NCBI GenBank assembly: GCA_020201445.1
Contig: JAIVGU010000033.1
Coordinates: forward strand, 1-6,656
DNA length: 6,656 nucleotides
DNA from: Halobacteriales archaeon
GTDB lineage: Archaea; Thermoplasmatota; E2; JACPAO01; JAHFTW01
Direction of reading: 5' to 3'
Shown: positions 1-5,088 of the stretch, piece after piece
How positions within the stretch are numbered: the first letter of the stretch is position 1
Layout: each line of letters opens with the position of its first letter
The notes under the pieces: model-generated
What the model was told of the DNA's origin: nothing
Databases searched by the model: none
Seen by the model: only the letters and a program-made list of their open reading frames with translations
Program-made: the position numbers and the translations under genes

Positions 1-299
1 CGCTCGGTGTGGACGCTGCGCCCCATCGCCTCGAAGAAGACGTCGTAGTCGGCGACCTCGCGCACGGGCCCCTGCTGGCGCGGGTGCGCGATGGCGCGGT
101 CGAGCGGCGGCATGCCACGCACCCAGCACCACGCCTGCATCGCCGCGCAGGCGCGGTCCAGCGCGCCGACGTCCGGGTGCGCGATGCGGGCCTCCGCGTC
201 CGCGGGCGCCAGGAGCTTTCCCTTCGCCGCGGCCTGCGCCGCCATGCCCCAGACCCGCGTGGCCGCGTCGTCCCACTCGTCGGGAGGTGGCGCGGGCAC
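1..299 (-). CDS. Unrecognised protein, N-terminal part, runs off the left edge
   Basis: An open frame on the minus strand starts with GTG at 299 and reads without a stop to the window edge, giving 99 complete codons. I do not recognise the family. The start is MPAPPPDEWDDAATRVWG, followed by an Ala-rich helical-looking stretch (residues about 11-40), a Trp/Cys patch AWCWVRGMPPLD near 56-66, and an acidic, aromatic stretch DYDVFFEAMG near 84-93. Composition and third-position GC look coding, and no signal peptide or membrane segment is visible. The GTG lies 6 bases after the stop codon of the upstream enoyl-CoA hydratase, so the two are probably one transcript with coupled translation. No strong Shine-Dalgarno is seen. 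The frame is the same as that of the hydratase (TAG, GCA, CCC, then GTG). It could instead be a chance open frame in GC-rich DNA, but its position in an operon argues for a real gene. Confidence 0.6.
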   Translation of the reverse strand, partial: MPAPPPDEWDDAATRVWGMAAQAAAKGKLLAPADAEARIAHPDVGALDRACAAMQAWCWVRGMPPLDRAIAHPRQQGPVREVADYDVFFEAMGRSVHTE

Positions 300-305
300 G
301 GGTGC

Positions 306-1178
306 CTAGTTTCCCTTGAAGTTGGCCACGCGCTTCTCGACGTAGGCGGCGATGCCTTCCTTGGCGTCCTTGCTGGCGAACAGCTTGGCCTGCAGCTCAC
401 GCTCGATGGCGAGGCCGTACTCCAGGGGCACCTCGGTGCCGCTCTGGACGCTGCGCTTGATGTGGCCGGCGGCCATCGCGGCCTTGTTGGGCGGGCAGAA
501 CTGGCCGGCCCAGTCCAGCACGTCGCGGCGGAAGTCGGCGGCGTTGCCCTCCAGGATGGTGTTGACGATGCCGAGGCTGTGGGCGTCCTCGAAGCTGAGG
601 TTGTTGCCGGTGACCATCATCTCGATGGCGCGGCTCTTGCCGATGATGCGGGCGAGGCGCTGCGTGCCGCCGGTGCCGGCCAGGACGCCGAGGTTGATCT
701 CGGGGAGGCCGGTCTTGCCGGCGTCCTTGCGGGCGAGGCGGATGTCGGCCGCCATGGCAATCTCGAGGCCACCGCCGACGGCGTGGCCGTTGAGCGCCGC
801 GATGACCAGCTTCGGGGTCTGCTCGAGCCGGCTGAGCGTCTCGTTGGCGTGCAGGCAGAACATGTACTTGTAGCCGGGCGTGACCTTGTTGAGCATCTGG
901 ATGCTGGCGCCCGCGCTGAAGAACTTCTCGCCGTGGCCGATGAGGACGATGACGAACACATTGTCGTCGAAGCGCGCCTTGAGGACGGCCTCGTCGATGT
1001 CGCGCATCATCTCGTGCGTGTAGGTGTTGGGGCCCTGCTGGCCTTCCTTGAGCGGGGCGCCGGCGGCGTCGGAGGCCAGCTCGATGACGGCGATGCCGTT
1101 GGGGGTGGTGCCATAGTTGACGAGCCGGTTGGCCATCGGGGCGAGCTTGAGGGCGGCCTGGGCCTGCTGCTGGGACAT
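306..1178 (-). CDS. Enoyl-CoA hydratase/isomerase (crotonase) family protein
   Basis: A 290-residue crotonase-fold protein, expected to add water to, or isomerise, an enoyl-CoA thioester in the cytoplasm, as in fatty-acid or organic-acid beta-oxidation. The first oxyanion-hole segment is KFFSAGASI (85-93) and the second is NGHAVGGGLE (130-139). Both glutamates that act in hydratases are in place: E139 in GGGLE and E160 in LPEINLG. AGTGGTQRL (167-175) and the C-terminal DAKEGIAAYVEKR (271-283) are also typical. The usual AGADI reads AGASI, so a conserved Asp is Ser92. Family members are usually about 255-265 residues. The extra length here is the N-terminus and an insert near 37-50 between the first beta strand and the PNTYTHEMM helix. 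The ATG at 1178 is chosen because the next upstream codons would run into the divergent Rieske gene and because a TATA-like patch lies 26-27 bases upstream, suggesting a leaderless mRNA. Substrate cannot be read from the sequence. Confidence 0.93.
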   Translation of the reverse strand: MSQQQAQAALKLAPMANRLVNYGTTPNGIAVIELASDAAGAPLKEGQQGPNTYTHEMMRDIDEAVLKARFDDNVFVIVLIGHGEKFFSAGASIQMLNKVTPGYKYMFCLHANETLSRLEQTPKLVIAALNGHAVGGGLEIAMAADIRLARKDAGKTGLPEINLGVLAGTGGTQRLARIIGKSRAIEMMVTGNNLSFEDAHSLGIVNTILEGNAADFRRDVLDWAGQFCPPNKAAMAAGHIKRSVQSGTEVPLEYGLAIERELQAKLFASKDAKEGIAAYVEKRVANFKGN

Positions 1179-1201
1179 GGGGTTTCCACAGGGGTGCGGC
1201 C

Positions 1202-1208
1202 ATTTGAA
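1202..1208 (-). promoter_or_regulatory. TATA-like patch of the enoyl-CoA hydratase gene, possibly shared with the Rieske gene
   Basis: In the 61-base gap between the divergent hydratase and Rieske genes the only AT-rich patch is TTCAAAT (minus strand). Its centre is about 27 bases from the hydratase ATG, which is the archaeal TATA-to-start distance for a leaderless transcript, and no Shine-Dalgarno precedes that ATG. On the plus strand the same patch would place a start near 1230, giving the Rieske GTG at 1240 a leader of about 10 bases. Inferred from spacing only. Confidence 0.35.
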
Positions 1209-1239
1209 GGCTCCCTCCGCTGCAAGGCGAAGCCCCTTT

Positions 1240-1572
1240 GTGGAGGCGGTCCTGGGACGCCCCGTGCAGTGGGTGGACGCAGGGGCCCTCGCGGAGCTGC
1301 CGGAGGGCAGGCCGGTCGAGCGCTGGCTCGGCGAGCACCTCGTCCTCCTCGTGCGCTTCGGCGACGCGGTGGCCGCCACGCAGGGCCACTGCTCGCACAA
1401 GTTCACCTCCCTCGCCGACGGCGAACTTTCGGGCGGGCGCATCACCTGCCCGCTGCACGGCGCCTGCTTCGACCTGGCGACCGGTGCATCCGCCGAGGGG
1501 CAGGCGTGGGCGGGGCGGCTCCAGGTCTACCCGGTGCGGGTCGAGGGCGGGCGGGTGTTCGTCGGTCTCTGA
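1240..1572 (+). CDS. Rieske 2Fe-2S ferredoxin-like protein
   Basis: A single-domain Rieske protein of about 110 residues. The cluster-binding signature is complete: C51-S-H53 in the first loop and C70-P-L-H73-G in the second, with 16 residues between H53 and C70. One Cys and one His from each loop would ligate the 2Fe-2S centre. The C-terminal strands (GRLQVYPVRVEGGRVFVGL) are typical of the soluble ferredoxin or small nitrite-reductase-subunit (NirD-like) form. There is no transmembrane anchor or Tat signal, so it is probably cytoplasmic and passes electrons to an oxygenase or reductase not in this window. The start is uncertain: GTG 1240 gives 110 residues and GTG 1264 gives 102. ATG 1177 would overlap the divergent hydratase start and adds a non-homologous-looking leader. 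No clear ribosome binding site decides it. It stands alone as a divergent unit. Confidence 0.85.
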   Translation: MEAVLGRPVQWVDAGALAELPEGRPVERWLGEHLVLLVRFGDAVAATQGHCSHKFTSLADGELSGGRITCPLHGACFDLATGASAEGQAWAGRLQVYPVRVEGGRVFVGL

Positions 1573-1621
1573 CGTTGCGCAGCCCCAAACCTCAAGCCGT
1601 GCCCTCCGTGGCCCGCCGGCC

Positions 1622-1657
1622 GTGAAGGACGCCCTCGCCGCCTTCTACCACCCGCAC
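1622..1657 (+). repeat. Direct repeat, copy 1 (copy 2 is 1735-1770)
   Basis: Thirty-six bases that align without gaps to the first 12 codons of the phosphatase gene at 1735-1770, with 30 identities by my count. The similarity stops sharply on both sides, so this is not simply the end of a longer tandem duplication still visible in the sequence. Four of the six differences are silent at the codon level, one is the start codon (GTG/ATG), and one changes Pro to Thr. Confidence 0.75.
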
Positions 1658-1738
1658 AGCCGCAAAATCGGCTGGCGCTTTGCGCAGGGGTGCCTCGTCC
1701 GCTCGGCCCCCCGGAGAGGGCTGGAGGCAGCCCCATGA
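1622..1738 (+). CDS. Possible 38-codon upstream ORF repeating the phosphatase N-terminus
   Basis: From GTG 1622 a short frame encodes a 38-residue peptide beginning MKDALAAFYHPHSRKIGWR and ending in TGA at 1736-1738, which overlaps the phosphatase ATG (1735-1737) as ATGA. Its first 12 residues match those of the phosphatase (MKDALAAFYHTH) except for Pro instead of Thr at position 11, yet the frame is different (offset 113 bases). Most base differences in this stretch are synonymous (GAC/GAT, CTC/TTG, GCC/GCT). No ribosome binding site precedes the GTG. It may be a translationally coupled leader peptide, a relic of a duplicated gene start, or an untranslated duplication. I consider translation unproven. 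Confidence 0.25.
   Translation: MKDALAAFYHPHSRKIGWRFAQGCLVRSAPRRGLEAAP
1723..1727 (+). promoter_or_regulatory. Shine-Dalgarno sequence of the HAD phosphatase
   Basis: GGAGG lies 7 bases before ATG 1735, and this decides the phosphatase start in favour of the ATG over the in-frame GTG at 1690. It is the clearest ribosome binding site in the window and contrasts with the hydratase, helicase and lipoprotein starts, which have none. Confidence 0.7.
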
Positions 1739-2481
1739 AGGATGCCTTGGCTGCCTTCTACCACACGCACCGCGTGCGTCGCCCCCGCACGCCGCCCGCC
1801 GGGCCGCACGAGCCCGTCAAGCTGGTGTGCTTCGACATGGACGGCGTCCTCATCGACGTGGGCTCGTCGTGGGTCATGGTCCACAAGCACTTCGGGGTGC
1901 AGAACGAGGCGAGCCTGCGCGCCTACCTCAACGGCGAGTTCGACGACCAGGAGTTCATCCGCCGCGACGCCGCGCTCTGGCTCCGGCTCAAGCCGAAGAT
2001 CCGGCGCAGCGACTTCGAGGCCATCTTCCGCGTCCCGCCGCTGATGCCCGGCGTCGAGGCCACCGTCGCCGCGCTGCGCGGGGCGGGCGTGGAGTTGGCC
2101 ATCGTGTCGGGCGGCGTCGACGTGATGGCGGAGCAGGTGGCGCAACGCCTCGGCATCGCCCACGTCGCCGCCAACGGGTTCGTCTACGACGCCGAGGGAC
2201 ACATCACCGGCGAGGGGGTGGTGCGCACGCCGCTCAACGACAAGGCCGCGCCCGTCGTGCGCTTCGCCGGCGAGCTGGGCGTCCCGCTGCGCAACGTCGC
2301 CTGCGTGGGCAACAGCCTCCCGGACGTGGCGATGTTCGAGGTCGCGGGCCGCAGCATCGCCTTCCACCCGGAGGACGACTACACCCGCGAGCACGCCACC
2401 TGGACCGTCGAGGAGGGCCCGCTCGACCAGGTCGTCCCCCTCCTCCTGGGCACCCACCGGGCGCGGGGCGCAGGCTCATAA
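1735..2481 (+). CDS. HAD-superfamily phosphatase, phosphoserine-phosphatase-like
   Basis: A 248-residue cytoplasmic HAD hydrolase. Motif I is D34-M-D36-G-V, where D34 is the expected nucleophile. Motif II is IVSGG with S125, motif III is K170 in LNDKAAPVV, and motif IV is VGNSLPDVAMF with D197. The helical cap between about residues 42 and 100 (SSWVMVHKHFGV onward) and the order of motifs match the SerB-like HAD-IB group, so phosphoserine or a related small phosphomonoester is the best guess for substrate. Motif IV reads G-N-x-x-x-D where G-D-x-x-x-D is usual, so one magnesium-supporting Asp is Asn193. The N-terminal 27 residues before the first strand (VKLVCFDMDG) are an extension rich in Arg, Pro and His, and their first 12 are echoed upstream in another frame. 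A YkgJ-like gene follows after 22 bases, probably in the same operon. Family is secure, substrate is not. Confidence 0.9.
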   Translation: MKDALAAFYHTHRVRRPRTPPAGPHEPVKLVCFDMDGVLIDVGSSWVMVHKHFGVQNEASLRAYLNGEFDDQEFIRRDAALWLRLKPKIRRSDFEAIFRVPPLMPGVEATVAALRGAGVELAIVSGGVDVMAEQVAQRLGIAHVAANGFVYDAEGHITGEGVVRTPLNDKAAPVVRFAGELGVPLRNVACVGNSLPDVAMFEVAGRSIAFHPEDDYTREHATWTVEEGPLDQVVPLLLGTHRARGAGS

Positions 2482-2503
2482 GCCGGGAGGGTGCCTGGAG
2501 CGC

Positions 2504-3034
2504 GTGCCCGGGCTGCCCATCGCCGACAACAGCGATGCGGCAACGTGCCGCGCCTGCGGCGGCCAGTGCTGCAAGACGCTGCCCGGCGCCTACCTGCCGG
2601 GGCAGTTGAGCGAGGAGCAGCTTCGGGACGGCCTCGCTTCCGGCCGGCTGGTGCTGGCGTGGTGGGACGGCGACCCGCGCCCGGAGAAGGCGTGCTTCGA
2701 CGTCGACTGCGGCGGCTCCTGCCACCGCTGCACGGACGCGGAGCGGCTGCTGCGCGCCTACTACGTGCGCCCCCGCAACGCCAACTCCCGGCCGGGCGTG
2801 TTCGACGCGAGCGCACAGGGCGCCTGCACGCTGCTCGGCCCTGAGGGCTGCACGCTCTCGTTCCACGACCGGCCCGCCGGCTGCCAGAACCTGCTCGCGA
2901 ACAAGGCGGAGCCCGGCAACTGCACGGAGTACGCGGTGCCCACGAAGTCGTTCAAGCACTACGCGGCGCTGGCGTGGGTGCCACACCAGGAGCGGCTGCT
3001 GCGGCTGGCGAACCGCGCATCTCCCGCCTGCTAA
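2504..3034 (+). CDS. YkgJ-like cysteine-cluster protein (putative metal or Fe-S binding)
   Basis: A 176-residue protein with 13 cysteines and no membrane segment. The N-terminal cluster C15-x-x-C18-x-x-x-C22-C23 and the later C108-T-L-L...GC116...DRPAGC127 pattern are those of the YkgJ/UPF0153 group, whose members are thought to bind zinc or an iron-sulfur centre through these cysteines. Biochemical function is not established for the group. Between the two family motifs sits an additional cluster, C64, C69, C73 and C76 (CFDVDCGGSCHRC), that could hold another metal. Further cysteines are C140 and the C-terminal residue C176. The start is GTG 2504, with GGAGG at 2486-2490 (13 bases away, rather far) and GGAG at 2497-2500 as candidate ribosome sites. 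It follows the phosphatase by 22 bases and is likely cotranscribed. Its TAA overlaps the stop codon of the convergent helicase gene. Confidence 0.85.
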   Translation: MPGLPIADNSDAATCRACGGQCCKTLPGAYLPGQLSEEQLRDGLASGRLVLAWWDGDPRPEKACFDVDCGGSCHRCTDAERLLRAYYVRPRNANSRPGVFDASAQGACTLLGPEGCTLSFHDRPAGCQNLLANKAEPGNCTEYAVPTKSFKHYAALAWVPHQERLLRLANRASPAC

Positions 3035-4587
3035 CGCCGGTTCGTCTTGAACTTCCATTCCTCGGCGAGCCGGGGCAGCATGCGGCGGCCGCGGAACTGG
3101 CTGCGGTGGAGCGCGCCCACGAGCCGGGTGGCCTCGGCCTCGGGGACCTCGACGACGGTGATGTGGGGCAGGATGTCGATGCGGCCGACGGCGGTGGCGG
3201 GCAGCGCACCCTCGTGGATGAGCACGCCCATGACGTCGCCGGGGCGCAGGCCGTCGACGGCGCCGACCTTGAGCGAGAGGCCGATGGTGGCGCCGGGCTC
3301 CGCGGCGGAGGCCTCGGCGGGGGAGAGGCTCTGCGCCGGGGTGACCATGCGTTGCAGGGCGCGCAGGGCGACCTCGCGCACGTCGAGCCCCGACGCCTCC
3401 GCCTCGGCGAGGACGGCCCTGGCCTCGGCGCTGGGCTCGGCGGTGGCAAGGTCGGCCAGGACGCGCTGCGCCTCGGCGCGGGCCATCGCGGCGTCGGTGG
3501 GGACGTCGTAGCGCTCCACCCGGCCGGCGACGCCCTGGATGGCGTGCAGGCGGCGCATCCCGCCCGGCGGCAGCATCAGGATGGAGCGGCCCGAGCGCCC
3601 GGCGCGGCCGGTGCGGCCGATGCGGTGGATGTAGGTGTCCACGTCGGCGGCGGCCTCGTCGTGCAGCACCAGCTCGATGCCCTCGACGTCGAGGCCGCGG
3701 GCCGCCACGTCGGTGGCGATGAGGAGCTTGGTGCGGCCGCTGCGCAGCCGTTGCAGGGCGGCGTCGCGCACGGGCTGGCCCATGCCGCCGTGCAGCACCT
3801 CGGGGGAGAGGCCCTTCAGGTGCTCGCCCAGCGCCTCGACGCGGTCGCGGGTGCGGCAGAACAGCAGCGCTGCCTTGGGCTGCTCGACGGCGAGGATGCG
3901 GCGGACCGCCTCGGCGCGGTCGCTGGCCTTCACGATGGCGAAGCGCTGCTCGACCGAGGGGGCGGCGGCGCCGCGGTCGCCGGCGCGGAGGGTGACGGGG
4001 TCCTTGAGGGCGGCGCGGGCGAGGCGCTCGACGTTGGGCGCCAGCGTGGCGGTGAACAGCATCGTCTGGCGCGGCGTGGGGAGGGCGGCGACGATGGCCT
4101 CCAGCTCGTCCTGGAAACCCATGGAGAGCATCTCGTCGGCCTCGTCCAGCACCAGGATGCCGATGCCGCCGAGGTCGAGCGTGCCGCGGCCCAGGTGGTC
4201 CACGATGCGGCCCGGGGTCGCCACCAGGATGGCGTCGGGGTGATGCTTGAGGGCCCGGACCTGGTCGCCGAAGCTGGCGCCGCCGATGAGGCACACCACG
4301 TCGCCGGGGCTGCCCTTGCCGATGGCCTGCAGCTCGCGCTGGACCTGCTGCGCCAACTCGCGGGTGGGGCAGAGGACGAGGCCGCGGCGGCCCACGCGGC
4401 TGGCCTCGACGAGCGGGATGCCGAACGCGGCGGTCTTGCCGGTGCCGGTCTGCGCCTGCGCCACGAGGTCCCGTCCGGCCAGCAGGAGGGGGATGGCCTC
4501 GGCCTGCACGGGGGTGGTCTCCTCGAAGCCCATGGCCTCGAGGGCGGACAGGGTGGCGGCGTGCAGGGAAAGCTCGGAGAAGCGCAT
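3031..4587 (-). CDS. DEAD-box ATP-dependent RNA helicase with DbpA-type RNA-binding tail
   Basis: A complete 518-residue DEAD-box helicase that would unwind or remodel RNA duplexes using ATP, with ribosome assembly and structured-mRNA remodelling the usual roles. Motifs in order: Q motif (F3 and TTPVQ28), I AQTGTGKT (45-52), Ia PTRELA (74-79), Ib TPGR (124-127), II DEAD (148-151), III TAT (179-181, where SAT is common), IV region LLFCRTRDRV (241-250), V ATDVAARGLD (291-300), VI HRIGRTGRAG (321-330). After an Ala/Glu-rich helical linker (about 365-430), residues 434-505 match the DbpA/CsdA RNA-binding fold (GLRPGDVMGVL, GRIDILPHITVVEVPE). The ATG at 4587 is preferred because the family Q motif begins directly after it and a TATA box at 4637-4644 predicts transcription starting near 4614, downstream of the in-frame GTG at 4629. 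Which helicase subfamily (DeaD, DbpA, RhlE) is uncertain, so no symbol is given. Confidence 0.95.
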   Translation of the reverse strand: MRFSELSLHAATLSALEAMGFEETTPVQAEAIPLLLAGRDLVAQAQTGTGKTAAFGIPLVEASRVGRRGLVLCPTRELAQQVQRELQAIGKGSPGDVVCLIGGASFGDQVRALKHHPDAILVATPGRIVDHLGRGTLDLGGIGILVLDEADEMLSMGFQDELEAIVAALPTPRQTMLFTATLAPNVERLARAALKDPVTLRAGDRGAAAPSVEQRFAIVKASDRAEAVRRILAVEQPKAALLFCRTRDRVEALGEHLKGLSPEVLHGGMGQPVRDAALQRLRSGRTKLLIATDVAARGLDVEGIELVLHDEAAADVDTYIHRIGRTGRAGRSGRSILMLPPGGMRRLHAIQGVAGRVERYDVPTDAAMARAEAQRVLADLATAEPSAEARAVLAEAEASGLDVREVALRALQRMVTPAQSLSPAEASAAEPGATIGLSLKVGAVDGLRPGDVMGVLIHEGALPATAVGRIDILPHITVVEVPEAEATRLVGALHRSQFRGRRMLPRLAEEWKFKTNRR

Positions 4588-4636
4588 GCGGGTCCAGGGG
4601 CCGGAACAGGTCCGGAGGGTTTCCGACACCCATCCC

Positions 4637-4644
4637 CTATATGG
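4637..4644 (-). promoter_or_regulatory. TATA box of the DEAD-box helicase gene
   Basis: CCATATAG on the minus strand is the only sharp AT-rich box in a GC-rich stretch. It is preceded by purine-rich GCGGGA, which could serve as a BRE. An archaeal start about 26 bases on would be near 4614, giving a leader of about 27 bases to ATG 4587. No Shine-Dalgarno is visible in that leader. If the host is a bacterium, the same box could be a -10 element. Confidence 0.5.
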
Positions 4645-4686
4645 TCCCGCTCCCCGGGGCGTGGGTGGCCTGGAAGCTGCGGGAGG

Positions 4687-4935
4687 CTAGGCGGGGACGG
4701 GGGTTGCGTCCGGTGCGGCCGTGAGCGTCTGGCCCCTGCGCGGGAACCGCTGGCTCTGCTCAAGGCGCCCCGTTGCGGCGTGCAAGGCGGCGGCGAAGGA
4801 GTCGGAGGGGGCGTGCCGGCGCCCTTCGGCCACGAGGGCGTCGAGGAGGTGCTGGTCGGCGGGGGGCAGGCTGGCGCGGAAGCCCGCGTGGCGGGGCTCG
4901 TCCAGCAGGCTGGCAGTCGGGGGGGTCTGGGCCAT
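4687..4935 (-). CDS. Possible small hypothetical protein
   Basis: A minus-strand frame of 82 residues (MAQTPPTASLLDEPRH... to ...APDATPVPA) lies upstream of the helicase and in the same direction. I do not recognise it. The middle (PPADQHLLDALVAEGRRHAP, about residues 24-43) looks like one or two amphipathic helices, and the tail is Pro/Ala/Thr-rich. No signal peptide or metal motif is seen. An upstream in-frame ATG at 4971 would give 94 residues, adding MARCVRRVPWWT. That start has AGGA four bases before it and a TATA-like patch (4994-5000) about 26 bases upstream, so it is a real alternative. The plus strand in this interval offers only less protein-like frames. Without homologues this gene remains tentative. 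If it is not real, 4645-5088 is an intergenic region holding two divergent promoters. Confidence 0.45.
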   Translation of the reverse strand: MAQTPPTASLLDEPRHAGFRASLPPADQHLLDALVAEGRRHAPSDSFAAALHAATGRLEQSQRFPRRGQTLTAAPDATPVPA

Positions 4936-5004
4936 GGTCCACCAGGGAACCCGGCGAACGCAACGGGCCATCTTTCCTTGTTGGTCGGGGCAGTGAAAGT
5001 GGTT

Positions 5005-5018
5005 CAGGCCCTGGCCTG
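5005..5018. promoter_or_regulatory. Dyad in the divergent promoter region
   Basis: CAGGCC-CT-GGCCTG is a 6+6 base inverted repeat with a 2-base centre, between the small protein gene (minus) and the lipoprotein gene (plus). A pyrimidine-rich tract (5021-5038) follows it. The position fits an operator acting on either gene, but GC-rich DNA makes such palindromes easy to find by chance. Confidence 0.25.
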
Positions 5019-5057
5019 TCCGCTTTCCTTCTCTTTCGGGCGCGCACGAGGACACAA

Positions 5058-5067
5058 CCCTTTTCCC
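5058..5067 (+). promoter_or_regulatory. Weak TATA-like patch before the lipoprotein gene
   Basis: CCCTTTTCCC is the AT-richest short patch just before the lipoprotein, centred about 26-27 bases from ATG 5089. No Shine-Dalgarno precedes that ATG (CTCGCGGCC), so a leaderless archaeal-type mRNA would fit. The box is a poor TATA match and the call rests on spacing. Confidence 0.25.
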
Positions 5068-5088
5068 ACACCTGCCTGCCTCGCGGCC

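Noticed and set aside
299..308. TAG at the hydratase end read as pyrrolysine or read through
   Set aside because: The hydratase ends at its normal C-terminal length and motif, a GTG start follows at once, and no pyrrolysine genes are in view.
1179..1445. N-terminal extension of the hydratase to an upstream start
   Set aside because: The extension would lie antisense over the Rieske cluster-binding region and has no crotonase similarity. A good start exists at 1178.
9..1625. A plus-strand open frame of over 500 codons
   Set aside because: It runs antisense to the left-edge gene and the enoyl-CoA hydratase and across the Rieske gene in another frame. Its translation is a Gly/Ala/Val/Arg/His-rich low-complexity string with no motif, as expected of a shadow in very GC-rich DNA.
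1690..1734. Upstream GTG start for the phosphatase
   Set aside because: The GGAGG at 1723-1727 is correctly spaced for ATG 1735, and the added residues are Pro/Arg/Gly filler.
4588..4629. Upstream GTG start for the helicase
   Set aside because: It lies closer to the TATA box than the predicted transcription start, and the added 14 residues precede the conserved N-terminal Q-motif region without any family similarity.
2234..4633. A minus-strand open frame of about 800 codons
   Set aside because: It overlaps the helicase in another frame and is Arg/Pro/Gly/His-rich without any domain. The helicase frame carries every expected DEAD-box motif.
2974..5088. A plus-strand open frame that continues in frame into the lipoprotein, over 1100 codons in total
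   Set aside because: The part before 5089 is antisense to the helicase and has shadow-type composition. The signal peptide and lipobox beginning at 5089 show where the real protein starts.
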